Shown here one piece after another: positions 9,081-17,208 of a stretch of 64,000 nt of DNA (its first letter is position 1; each line of letters opens with the position of its first letter). The stretch is taken from NCBI GenBank assembly GCA_963824805.1, contig CAWGQZ010000002.1, positions 1 through 64,000 on the forward strand, written 5' to 3'. Both the position numbers and the translations under genes were made by a program. This stretch comes from DATBAT01 sp963824805 (GTDB lineage Bacteria; Acidobacteriota; Terriglobia; Terriglobales; Acidobacteriaceae). The notes below the pieces were generated by a model. That model ran no database searches, was not told the origin of the DNA, and saw only the letters and a list, made by a program, of their open reading frames with translations.

Positions 9081-10694
9081 TCACGCTCCCCACTGGATCA
9101 CGGTGTAGGACCGCGCCGGCACTTCAAACTTGGTCTTACCGCTTGCCGTGGTGGGCTTGCTCAAAGCATGCGGAGTCACTTTGTTGGGAGCATCAACAGT
9201 ATTGAATGCCTTGAGATCATCTCCCGTCACGACATTGGAATTTTGAACATTTGACGGGGCCCGATCCTGCCAGTTCACCTCTACCGTATGCGCCTTAGAG
9301 ATATCGCGGTTCAGAATGAACAATGACACTTTGCCGTCAGTATCGGTGGTTGCAACCGCGTCGAGGTACGCAACCTGACCCATTTTGTCGACATCGTACG
9401 TTGGCGACTCCACAAGAACGTTGAGTACCGATCCGCGGGCGTACTGCAAGGCCCAGTTGTACGGATAGTAGATCGGCTGTTTGAGAATTCCGTTTTCATT
9501 GGTCATGATGGGCGCAATTACATTAATCAGCTGCGCCAGGCATGCCAGCTTTACCCGATCCGCATTCCGCATAAGAGTGTTAAGGAAACCGCCCACCAAC
9601 AGCGCGTCTTCGAGGTTATAAACTTCCTCGAGCAGATGCGGAGCTTCTTGTCCGTGTCCATTCACCGCGTCACCGCTGCGCGCCCGGTACCACACGTTCC
9701 ATTCATCGAACGACAACCACAGTTTCTTCGGCGAGCGCTTGTGGCCCTGCACCAGGTCGCAAACCGCGAGGGTCTCGGCAATCTGCTTTTCCATGCTCAG
9801 GTTCATTGCCAGGAATTTGGAACTGTCCTTGCCGGTTTCTTCCTGGGTGTTCCCGATGTAGCGATGCAAGGAGAGCGCGTCCACATAGTCGTAGCACTGC
9901 TCAAGAACTTCGCGGTCCCATTCCAGGTAGGTCGGCATCGCCGGCCCGCTCGAACCGCAGGCAATCAACCTCAGCGATGGATCGACGGCGTGCATCTGCC
10001 GCGCGGCATCTTGTGCTTTGAGGCCATATTCAGTGGCTGTCATGTGTCCAATTTGCCAGGGTCCATCCATTTCGTTGCCCAAGCACCAATTCTTTACGTT
10101 GTAGGGTTGCTCATATCCGTGCTTGCGACGCAAATCGGCCCACTTGGATCCTTTGTCGATGTTGCAATACTCCACCAGGTCAGCTGCTTGTTCGGCGGTA
10201 CCGGTCCCGAGGTTGAGTCCCATCAGCGGCTGGGTGCCGACCATCTTGCACCAGGCCATAAACTCATTGGTGCCAAACTGATTGGTGTTAGTCGCGTTCC
10301 ATGCTTTATCTAAAACGCGTGGCCGATCCTGCTTGGGCCCAACCCCGTCGAGCCAGTTATAGCCAGAAACAAAGTTTCCGCCCGGATAGCGGATGATGGG
10401 CACACCCATCTGGTGGATTTCGTCCGCCACATCTTTGCGAAAGCCGTTGGCGTCGGAAAGCTTCGAACCCGGATCGTAAATTCCTTCGTAGATAGCGCGC
10501 CCCAGGTGCTCCAGGAAAGAACCGAACAGATTGCGATCAAGCGGCGCGACGATCCGTCGCGAATCGATATAGATGCGAACCGGATCGGTCGCATTCCTGG
10601 CTTGGCCAAACAGTGGTGTACCCAAAAGACTCTGAGCTCCGATGGCCGCGCCCACGGCCGACGCATCACGAAGAAATTTTCTTCTGGAAACCAT
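9081..10694 (-). CDS. GH51 alpha-L-arabinofuranosidase with twin-arginine signal
   Basis: 537 residues from the ATG at 10694, chosen because GGGAGGAT lies 6-7 bases upstream and the protein then opens with a twin-arginine signal (VSRRKFLRDASAVG). An ATG-like start further upstream would add 19 unlikely residues. The GH51 acid/base Glu is in WCLGNEMDG (about 208) and the nucleophile Glu in SFDEWNVW (about 331); RYPGGNFVSGYNW is also typical of the family. The enzyme releases terminal arabinofuranose from arabinan or arabinoxylan, here after Tat export. It pairs functionally with the GH43 enzyme and has two LacI-type operators upstream. Confidence 0.92.
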   Translation of the reverse strand: MVSRRKFLRDASAVGAAIGAQSLLGTPLFGQARNATDPVRIYIDSRRIVAPLDRNLFGSFLEHLGRAIYEGIYDPGSKLSDANGFRKDVADEIHQMGVPIIRYPGGNFVSGYNWLDGVGPKQDRPRVLDKAWNATNTNQFGTNEFMAWCKMVGTQPLMGLNLGTGTAEQAADLVEYCNIDKGSKWADLRRKHGYEQPYNVKNWCLGNEMDGPWQIGHMTATEYGLKAQDAARQMHAVDPSLRLIACGSSGPAMPTYLEWDREVLEQCYDYVDALSLHRYIGNTQEETGKDSSKFLAMNLSMEKQIAETLAVCDLVQGHKRSPKKLWLSFDEWNVWYRARSGDAVNGHGQEAPHLLEEVYNLEDALLVGGFLNTLMRNADRVKLACLAQLINVIAPIMTNENGILKQPIYYPYNWALQYARGSVLNVLVESPTYDVDKMGQVAYLDAVATTDTDGKVSLFILNRDISKAHTVEVNWQDRAPSNVQNSNVVTGDDLKAFNTVDAPNKVTPHALSKPTTASGKTKFEVPARSYTVIQWGA

Positions 10695-10790
10695 GAGCAC
10701 ATCCTCCCGAGCTGAATTGATTTGCGCTGTTCGAGCCTGCAGGACCGACACCTTCGCATTCCCTACAGGCCGCGCGAAGAGGATCGTTTC

Positions 10791-10804
10791 TGCAAACGCT
10801 TACC
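10791..10804 (+). promoter_or_regulatory. LacI-type operator, proximal site upstream of GH51
   Basis: TGCAAACGCTTACC, the best match of the four to a cre-like palindrome. It lies 97 bases upstream of the GH51 start, inside a 306-base gap (10695-11000) that otherwise shows no gene. Confidence 0.6.
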
Positions 10805-10980
10805 GAAGCCCCCACACTATACGACGCACTTCTTGGAGGTTCAAGTCCGCCACGAAATATTTAGGAGTTTCGAAAGTGTTCACGCGAGAAAGCGTGGTTC
10901 GACCAGTAATGCTCCAAAGATGCTCGACGGGGGTTCCACGATCGGAGAGAGAAATATCTTGGTAGGCGAAACGCCGGAAT

Positions 10981-10994
10981 AGTATACGTTTGCT
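10981..10994 (-). promoter_or_regulatory. LacI-type operator, distal site upstream of GH51
   Basis: Read on the minus strand: AGCAAACGTATACT. It lies 190 bases from the proximal site, centre to centre, and just past the stop of the glycerate kinase gene. Two operators at this spacing could support repressor looping, or this site may control read-through from the upstream gene. Confidence 0.5.
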
Positions 10995-11000
10995 ACGAGC

Positions 11001-12317
11001 TCAATATGCCAGCAGCAGGCGCAAATCGCGAAGATTATTTCCCGTTGGCCCGGTCATCACGGCGTCGCCAATCTGTTCAAACAAGGGAAATGCATTGAAT
11101 CCCGCCAAATGCCCTTCAACGTTCAGGCCTGCCTGTAAGGAGCGGCCACGCGTGCTGCCATCGACTACCGCCCCTGTTGCTGGACTATTTCCATCAATGC
11201 CATCGGTTCCGGCGCTTAGCACCGTAATTCTTTCGCCATCAATTTTGGTGGCACATGCCAGGGCGAACTGCTGATTGCGGCCTCCTATGCCGCCGTCTTT
11301 CACCGTCACCGTGACTTCTCCGCCGGAGAGTAAACAGGCGCGTGGGGTCCGCTGGCGCAGGGCCCGCAGCCTTGCCAGCAGGAGATCGGCGGCACGCTCG
11401 TAGTCCCAGTCATCGCAGCTATTGTCGATCTCAACCTCGAAACCAGCCTCGGCGGCGGCAGCCTTCGCGGATGCAAGCACACTCTGGTTTGACAGCACGG
11501 TTTGCCAACGTGCATTGGCAAAGATCTCGTCATGGTTTTTGGGGGTTTCTTCTAGGGCACGCTTCTCGAAGAATTCTGCGATTGAGGAAGGAAATTGCTT
11601 CACCAGGCCGTACTTGTCCGCGATAGCGTAGCAGTGGTCAGTTGTGGTCGAGTCGGGCATAGTGGGGCCGGAGGCTAAAGCGTCCGGGGTGTTATCGGGG
11701 ACGTCAGAGACCAAAATCGAGACCTGTTTGGCCGGATGGGCCGCCCGCGCCAATCTTCCGCCCTTAACCGCGGAGAGGTGCTTTCGAATGGCATTAATTT
11801 CACCGATGGGCGGGCCACCGTGTACGAGGACGCGGTAAGTTGCAATCAGGTCCTCGAGAGAAATGTCGCTGTCGATTGGCTTCTCCACGGTCGCCGAGCC
11901 ACCACCGCTGATCAGGAAAATTGCCAGCCCGGATTCATCGAGACCGTTCAGAGCTTTTAGCATCGCCTCTGCGCCCCGGACCGACTCCGCATTCGGCATG
12001 GGGTGTCCACCGCGAAAATAGCGGAAGCCGCGCAGCTGAGATGCTGGCTCAACGGAACTGGCCACGATCCCTTCCAGACGGTCGCCGGTTCGCCGCTGCA
12101 GGGCTTCGGCCAAGCTGTTGGCCGCTTTGCCAATCGCGGAGACGAACACGCGGCTGTAGGAGTTCAAATGGTAGAGGTCATGGCCAACCCGCAGCACTCC
12201 GTGGTCGCACTCAAGGTAGTGGTCGAAGGCTTTTTCAACGCTCGAGGCCGTGAGTGCCTGCGAAAATATCCGGCGCGCAAGATTGCGCATCTCGCGGTCG
12301 TCTGCGGCGGAATTCAT
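11001..12317 (-). CDS. Glycerate 2-kinase (MOFRL/GckA-TtuD family)
   Basis: 438 residues, full length for the DUF4147-MOFRL kinases that phosphorylate D-glycerate to 2-phosphoglycerate. Seen in order: an N-terminal domain with VSAIGKAANSLAEAL and RGGHPMPN, FLISGGGSAT (the nucleotide loop of the family), HLSAVKGGRLARAAHPAKQ, SDVPDNTPDALASGPT, and the C-terminal MOFRL domain with CLLSGGEVTVTV, GIGGRNQQFAL and SAGTDGIDGNSPATGAV. Cytoplasmic. It lies upstream of the GH51 gene on the same strand and could feed glycerate from sugar-acid or tartronate-semialdehyde breakdown into glycolysis. Co-regulation with GH51 is possible but unproven. Confidence 0.9.
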   Translation of the reverse strand: MNSAADDREMRNLARRIFSQALTASSVEKAFDHYLECDHGVLRVGHDLYHLNSYSRVFVSAIGKAANSLAEALQRRTGDRLEGIVASSVEPASQLRGFRYFRGGHPMPNAESVRGAEAMLKALNGLDESGLAIFLISGGGSATVEKPIDSDISLEDLIATYRVLVHGGPPIGEINAIRKHLSAVKGGRLARAAHPAKQVSILVSDVPDNTPDALASGPTMPDSTTTDHCYAIADKYGLVKQFPSSIAEFFEKRALEETPKNHDEIFANARWQTVLSNQSVLASAKAAAAEAGFEVEIDNSCDDWDYERAADLLLARLRALRQRTPRACLLSGGEVTVTVKDGGIGGRNQQFALACATKIDGERITVLSAGTDGIDGNSPATGAVVDGSTRGRSLQAGLNVEGHLAGFNAFPLFEQIGDAVMTGPTGNNLRDLRLLLAY

Positions 12318-12378
12318 GGGGAGAATTATAGAAGCGGCCCGGTCAAGTGATTAGAATCAAATCTCAATCAAAAGCAAC

Positions 12379-12732
12379 GTGTCGCGTAGATCACAAATTG
12401 TCGTTGTGACGGTGGCTGCTCTATTGCTCGTCGCCACGGCCTCACAATATTCCCGGATCCGGCAGCTTTTCGGTCCTGAAGAGTCCATCTCATTGTCGAA
12501 TATCCCCCACGCCATCGACTTGAACTGGGAGCCATCTGCGAACGCGGGCTCTTACAACATTTACCAGGCGTCGCGACCCTTCGGTTCTTATCGAATCGTG
12601 GGCAGTTCCAGCAGAAATGAATTCCTCGATTTTCCCGTATCCGCACCCAATACGTCGTATTACAAAGTGACCGCGGTAAACCAATATGGGGAGAGCGCCC
12701 CATCACCCCTTGTCCTGGTTTCCCTTCCCTAA
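12379..12732 (+). CDS. Small membrane-anchored protein with fibronectin type III-like domain
   Basis: 117 residues with a GTG start at 12379. A basic start (SRRSQ) and a hydrophobic stretch (about residues 7-20) form a signal anchor. Residues about 38-117 fit an FN3 fold: AIDLNWEPSANAGSYNIYQAS, then a spaced Tyr/Lys strand (YYKVTAVNQYGES) and the closing PSPLVLV. Such domains mediate binding in secreted proteins. No catalytic motif. The last 4 bases overlap the stop of the converging hydrolase gene. Confidence 0.65.
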   Translation: MSRRSQIVVVTVAALLLVATASQYSRIRQLFGPEESISLSNIPHAIDLNWEPSANAGSYNIYQASRPFGSYRIVGSSSRNEFLDFPVSAPNTSYYKVTAVNQYGESAPSPLVLVSLP

Positions 12733-13385
12733 GCGGTAATTTCCCTGACCCAGGGCTCGATGGCGTCGCGCATTTCCCGCAATCTGCCTTCAAAAAAGTG
12801 GTCTGCTGCCTCAATCAACACCAGTTTCTTCGGTTCGGGCAAGGATTGGACAAGCTGCTCGAGTTTTGCTCGCGGGCCGAACTGGTCGCGGGTTCCGCTG
12901 ACAAAGAGCTTTGGCTTGGCGCAGCCCTTTAGGAACTCGAAGTCATAGTGACGATCCTCTACCGCTGCCAGTGGCGTACCTAATCCGATCACCGCCCGCA
13001 CCCGGGCATCCGGACAGCCCGCTCTCAGTCCCACGGCAGCTCCAAACGAAAATCCGGCGACGATCATCGGCAGATGAAATTCCCTCTCCAGCCAATCCAG
13101 AGCGACGCGAACGTCATCCACTTCGCCTTCGCCATGGGCATGCTCGCCTTCGCTTAGTCCGGTACCGCGAAAATTGAAGCGCAATACAGGAAACCCAAAA
13201 CTGTTTAAGGCTTTCATTGCATGAAAAACGACCTTGTTGTGCAATGTTCCGCCATAGACCGGATGAGGATGCGCCACCAGGGCAGCATAGGCAGGATTCT
13301 CGCCGCCTTCATTAAGAAGGGCTTCGAGTTTTCCTGCGGTGCCCTCGAGAAACATCGAACGGATGGATGCGGATGGCGTACTCAT
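12729..13385 (-). CDS. Alpha/beta hydrolase (dienelactone hydrolase/CocE-like, small)
   Basis: 218 residues. The nucleophile elbow is GFSFGA; the acid is likely Asp in VSGTRDQFGP and the His in EAADHFFEG, in the expected order. HPHPVYGGTLHNKV and LRFNFRGTGLSEG are typical of the short alpha/beta-hydrolase group found in many bacteria. No signal peptide, so cytoplasmic. The substrate is unknown. It is divergent from the M20 peptidase gene. Confidence 0.85.
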   Translation of the reverse strand: MSTPSASIRSMFLEGTAGKLEALLNEGGENPAYAALVAHPHPVYGGTLHNKVVFHAMKALNSFGFPVLRFNFRGTGLSEGEHAHGEGEVDDVRVALDWLEREFHLPMIVAGFSFGAAVGLRAGCPDARVRAVIGLGTPLAAVEDRHYDFEFLKGCAKPKLFVSGTRDQFGPRAKLEQLVQSLPEPKKLVLIEAADHFFEGRLREMRDAIEPWVREITA

Positions 13386-13466
13386 TTCCTACAGAATAGC
13401 AGCGCCATGCCTGAATCTCTGACTTGCCCTCGCCCTTTCCCCCACATCCACGATATTCTCTCTGCC

Positions 13467-14468
13467 ATGGACGTGGTCGCTTTCACCAGGCAGCTGATCG
13501 ATATCGAATCAATCACCGGGAACGAGGGCCCGGTCGGTGATTTCCTGCACCAGCACCTGGTTCAGCTCGGCTACAACGCAATCAAGATGCCGGTTGAAGG
13601 CGCGCGAATGAACGTGATCGCCAGCCCTCCGCAGGAAACTCATCCGACAATATTTTTGTCAACTCACATGGACACCGTGCCCCCGTTCATCCCTTCTTCG
13701 GAGGACGACGATCGCGTTTATGGACGGGGTTCTTGCGATGCCAAAGGAATTATCGCTGCCCAGGTCGCAGCTGCTGAGCGTCTTCGACAAGAAGGCATCT
13801 TTGTCGGCTTACTGTTCCTTGTCGGTGAAGAGCGGGACAGCCTGGGAGCGAAGGTCGCCAACCAGCAACCTCACGGCTGCAAATTTCTGATCAATGGCGA
13901 GCCGACTGAAAATCAGGTGGCTCTTGCGTCCAAAGGAGCGCTTCGCGTTGAGGTCACCGCCGAAGGCCGCATGGCCCATTCGGCTTATCCAGAACTGGGT
14001 GAATCAGCAATCGACAAGCTCATTGAGGCTTTGACGCGGCTACGCGCCATGAAACTTCCTTTCACCGAAGGCGTCGGACCCAGCACCCTTAACATTGGTC
14101 TCATCGAAGGGGGACGTGCTCCTAACGTCATCCCCGACAAGGCACGTGCCCAATTACTCTATCGGTTGGTCGGTCCCGCCGACGAACTTCGGCGCCAGAT
14201 CGTTGAGAACGCGGGCGGTCTGGTGAAAATAGACTTTACGCTCGAGATCCCCTTTGTCCGCCTGCATGCTCTCAATGGCATTCCGACCATGGTAGCGGCA
14301 TTCACCACGGACATCCCCGCCCTCAGCAATTGGGGACAGCCCGTGCTCATCGGGCCAGGCTCCATCCAGGTCGCCCACACCACGGGCGAATACATCGAAA
14401 AACAGCAATTGCATGAGGCGGTAGACCTGTATTCCAGGATTGCTCAACAGTTGGCCGCCAAACCGTAG
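13467..14468 (+). CDS. M20 family metallopeptidase (ArgE/DapE/carboxypeptidase G2-like)
   Basis: 333 residues from the ATG at 13467; an in-frame ATG at 13407 would add 20 residues that do not look like family sequence. Metal and catalytic motifs are in M20 order: STHMDTVPP (His, Asp), GRGSCDAKG (bridging Asp), GEERDSLGA (catalytic Glu and metal Glu), and a C-terminal VAHTTGEYI (His). The central dimerisation domain is present (GRMAHSAYPELGESAIDKL). The enzymes cut N-acyl or peptide bonds of amino-acid derivatives in the cytoplasm. The exact substrate cannot be told; ArgE/DapE-like deacylation is one option. It is followed 43 bases later by a DUF255 gene on the same strand. Confidence 0.88.
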   Translation: MDVVAFTRQLIDIESITGNEGPVGDFLHQHLVQLGYNAIKMPVEGARMNVIASPPQETHPTIFLSTHMDTVPPFIPSSEDDDRVYGRGSCDAKGIIAAQVAAAERLRQEGIFVGLLFLVGEERDSLGAKVANQQPHGCKFLINGEPTENQVALASKGALRVEVTAEGRMAHSAYPELGESAIDKLIEALTRLRAMKLPFTEGVGPSTLNIGLIEGGRAPNVIPDKARAQLLYRLVGPADELRRQIVENAGGLVKIDFTLEIPFVRLHALNGIPTMVAAFTTDIPALSNWGQPVLIGPGSIQVAHTTGEYIEKQQLHEAVDLYSRIAQQLAAKP

Positions 14469-14511
14469 TTGCTGACCAACGCTTTTCCGCACTCCCAGCT
14501 AAACTAGGATC

Positions 14512-16623
14512 ATGCCGCAAAACTCCCTAGCTAAGGCTGCTTCCGCTTATTTACGTTCCGCTATGCACCAGCCCATCCAATGGCATGAATGGGGCAGGGA
14601 GGCGTTTGCGGCAGCAAAGCGCGAAAACAAGCCAATACTGCTCGACATCGGCGCCGTCTGGTGCCACTGGTGTCACGTGATGGACCGCGAGTCGTACGAC
14701 AATCCTGAAATAGCCCAACTCGTCAATGAGCGCTTCATCGCCGTAAAAGTGGACCGTGACGAGCGTCCCGACGTCGATAGCCGCTATCAGGTTGCCGTCA
14801 ATGCCATGACGGGACAGGGTGGGTGGCCGCTTACCGCATTTCTTACGCCCGACGGTAAGCCCTTTTTCGGTGGGACTTACTTCCCTCCCGATGACCACTA
14901 CGGACGGCCCAGTTTCAGACGCGTCTTGACGTCCATCTCGGACGCCTACCGTGAGAAAAATGGCGACGTCGTGGAACAGTCGCAGTTGGTGGAAGGTGCC
15001 ATAGCCCGCTCAGAGTCCTGCGAGGGGACCCAAGGCGAGTTCTCGCCAGAAATTATTAATGCTGTCCTGCAATCCGCCTTAAAGATGTTCGACTCCGCCC
15101 ACGGCGGCTTCGGAGCTGCACCTAAATTTCCCCACCCCTCTACGCTCGACCTGATCATCGAGCAGTATTCGCGGACAGGAAATGAAGAACTCCGGGAGGT
15201 CTTCGCTGGTTCACTGGAAAAGATGGCCCGCGGCGGTGTCTATGACCAGCTAGCCGGCGGCTTTCATCGCTACTCGGTCGACGAGCACTGGATCGTCCCC
15301 CATTTCGAAAAAATGTCTTATGACAATTCCGAACTGCTGAAGAACTATGTGCACGCCTTTCAGGCCACCGGCTCGGGGTTCTTCGCTGCGGTCGCGCGTG
15401 ACATTATTCGCTGGATGGATCAATGGCTGAGCGACCGCGAGCATGGCGGGTTTTACGCATCCCAGGATGCCGATTACTCAATGGACGACGACGGTGACTA
15501 CTTCACCTGGACACTGGACGAAGCCAAGGCAGTCCTCAACGAGCAGGAGTTGGCCGTGGCTTCGCTGCACTACGACATCAAAGAAATCGGCGAAATGCAT
15601 CACGATCCGGCAAAGAATGTCCTTTACGTCCGTCACTCCATTGAAGATGTCGGGAAAAGCCTTTCTCTGCCGGCAGACCAGATTACGCAACTCCTGGAGT
15701 CGGCGAAACAGAAAATGTATGCTGCCCGGTTGCTGCGGCCAACGCCCTACGTTGATAAGACGGTTTATACGGGATGGAACGCGCTTGCCATCTCGGCCTA
15801 CTTCGAGACTGCCAAGGTGCTCCGGCTGGAAGATGCTCGCAGGTTCGCTCTGCGTTCCCTGGACCGCATCTTGAGTCAGGCTTGGAACGCGGGCACGGGA
15901 CTGAAACATGTGATTGGCTATTCGGATCCCGCAGCCGCTTATCGCCAAATCCCAGGGATGCTGGACGACTATGCTTTTACCGCCATCGCTTGCCTGGACG
16001 CCTACGAAGCAACTTCGGATCTCAGCTATTTCCGTTTTGCGCAGCAAATTGTCGACCGCATGATTGCGGATTTCTTCGATTCGGCCGGCGGCTTCTTCGA
16101 CACTGCGGTTCAAGACGAGGGAGAAACGCTTGGCGTGCTGGGCACGCGGCGCAAGCCATTTCAGGATTCTCCCACCCCAGCCGGAAACTCCATGGCCGTG
16201 ATCGCTCTTACCCGTCTCAACGGCTACACCAACAATCCCGAATATCATAAGAAGGCGCAACAGACTCTGAACGCACTTGCTGGCGCCGCACACCAGTACG
16301 GAATCTTCGTCTCTACCTACGCCATTGCAGCGGTACATTTTTCCGAGCCCCATACGCAGGTCGTGGTAGTGGGAAACGACGAGCAAGCGGAAAAACTCAG
16401 GGCTGCTGCGCTTGCAAGTTTTTCCTACGGAAAAGCTGTGATCAAGATCAACCCCGACAATGCGGTCGCGCAGGGCCTGCCACCAGCCTTGGCAGAAACC
16501 GTTCCGCAATTGCCTGCCGTTAAGAAAGGAAAAACGGTTGCCATCGTGTGTCGGGGATTCGCTTGCCAGCCGCCGGTGGCGTCGGCAGACGACCTGTCGC
16601 GGATTTTAGAAATGTCTACCTAG
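14512..16623 (+). CDS. DUF255 thioredoxin-like/N-acylglucosamine epimerase-like protein (YyaL/SPATA20 family)
   Basis: 703 residues, the usual full length. The N-terminal thioredoxin-like domain carries the WCHWCHVM motif at about residues 47-54, with DRDERPDVD and GQGGWPLTAFLTPDG after it. The rest is an alpha/alpha-barrel (FGAAPKFPHPSTLDLI, GGVYDQLAGGFHRYSVDEHW, PHFEKMSYDN, TGWNALAISAY) as in the SPATA20/YyaL group. The biochemical function of the family is unsettled; the CxxC may act in redox chemistry. No signal peptide. A perfect hairpin follows the stop. Confidence 0.9.
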   Translation: MPQNSLAKAASAYLRSAMHQPIQWHEWGREAFAAAKRENKPILLDIGAVWCHWCHVMDRESYDNPEIAQLVNERFIAVKVDRDERPDVDSRYQVAVNAMTGQGGWPLTAFLTPDGKPFFGGTYFPPDDHYGRPSFRRVLTSISDAYREKNGDVVEQSQLVEGAIARSESCEGTQGEFSPEIINAVLQSALKMFDSAHGGFGAAPKFPHPSTLDLIIEQYSRTGNEELREVFAGSLEKMARGGVYDQLAGGFHRYSVDEHWIVPHFEKMSYDNSELLKNYVHAFQATGSGFFAAVARDIIRWMDQWLSDREHGGFYASQDADYSMDDDGDYFTWTLDEAKAVLNEQELAVASLHYDIKEIGEMHHDPAKNVLYVRHSIEDVGKSLSLPADQITQLLESAKQKMYAARLLRPTPYVDKTVYTGWNALAISAYFETAKVLRLEDARRFALRSLDRILSQAWNAGTGLKHVIGYSDPAAAYRQIPGMLDDYAFTAIACLDAYEATSDLSYFRFAQQIVDRMIADFFDSAGGFFDTAVQDEGETLGVLGTRRKPFQDSPTPAGNSMAVIALTRLNGYTNNPEYHKKAQQTLNALAGAAHQYGIFVSTYAIAAVHFSEPHTQVVVVGNDEQAEKLRAAALASFSYGKAVIKINPDNAVAQGLPPALAETVPQLPAVKKGKTVAIVCRGFACQPPVASADDLSRILEMST

Positions 16624-16662
16624 AGCGGCGAAAGTCCGAAAGTTTCAGGCAGACAAGAAAAT

Positions 16663-16697
16663 AGGGCTGGCGTTGTACTCAACAAATCGCCAGCCCT
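16663..16697. terminator. Rho-independent terminator between convergent genes
   Basis: A perfect 10-bp stem, agggctggcg (16663-16672) with cgccagccct (16688-16697), with a 15-base loop. On the minus strand it is followed by ATTTTCTTGTCT, so it mainly serves the small minus-strand gene; it may also slow read-through from the DUF255 gene. Confidence 0.8.
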
Positions 16698-16720
16698 GAA
16701 CAGATTCTCGCCCGTTAAAA

Positions 16721-16861
16721 TTAGGGCTTCGTGCATTTCGGATTCTTCGGGTTGCACATCGGAATCGGCCCGCCATCCGAAGGAAGCATCGGAGCGGCAA
16801 GCGCGGAACATGCACCCACCACACCGACCATCAGGATCAGAAGCCTGATTGCGCGTTTCAT
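16721..16861 (-). CDS. Small secreted cysteine-containing peptide, 46 residues
   Basis: ATG at 16861 with AGGAG about 11 bases upstream; stop at 16721. The translation opens MKRAIRLLILMVGVVGACSALA, a signal peptide that could be cut after SALA or lipidated at Cys18 (V-G-A-C is a poor lipobox). The mature part is only about 24 residues, Pro- and Lys-rich, with a Cys-Asn-Pro-Lys-Asn-Pro-Lys-Cys tail. A clear terminator follows, which supports a real gene. I do not recognise the family. Confidence 0.6.
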   Translation of the reverse strand: MKRAIRLLILMVGVVGACSALAAPMLPSDGGPIPMCNPKNPKCTKP

Positions 16862-17154
16862 GGGGTTATGGTTCTCCTGTGCAGGTTCCCTGGGAGCGAG
16901 AACCTGACGCGGGGATTCTAAGGGATGATTACCTTAGTCATCATACAGGATTACCTGTAGGTCAAATGCCGGAATATCAGGTTGGATACCATGCAAATAA
17001 AATATTCGGTAACATATTTACTATCTATAAGTTATTAGGAGTTATTTAAACTATATATTGATGTTACCTCAAAAGGCCTAGGGAGTGGGTCTGCTTGTTA
17101 CAAAATCAGAACGAAAACCAAAATGACTATCCAATTGTGTGCTGATCGCAAAGT
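16862..17154. other. AT-rich intergenic region before thiG
   Basis: No open frame with a plausible start is visible. The stretch from about 16960 to 17060 is much more AT-rich than its surroundings. The start of the minus-strand small gene and the thiG promoter must both lie in this region. I looked for the conserved cores of a TPP riboswitch and did not find them. Confidence 0.4.
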
Positions 17155-17174
17155 TTTGCAACATATGTTGCAAA
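17155..17174. promoter_or_regulatory. 20-bp perfect palindrome upstream of thiG
   Basis: TTTGCAACATATGTTGCAAA is self-complementary over all 20 bases and ends 34 bases before the thiG ATG. It is the size and symmetry of a dimeric repressor or activator site. TACAAT at 17197-17202 could be a -10 box, which would place the start of transcription at or next to the ATG. The cognate regulator is not in this window as far as I can tell. Confidence 0.55.
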
Positions 17175-17208
17175 TGTCACAGAGGCAAAAGATATTTACA
17201 ATAGGCGC

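Noticed and set aside
16862..17208. TPP riboswitch upstream of thiG
   Set aside because: I could not find the conserved THI-element cores; the palindrome is the only clear regulatory feature.
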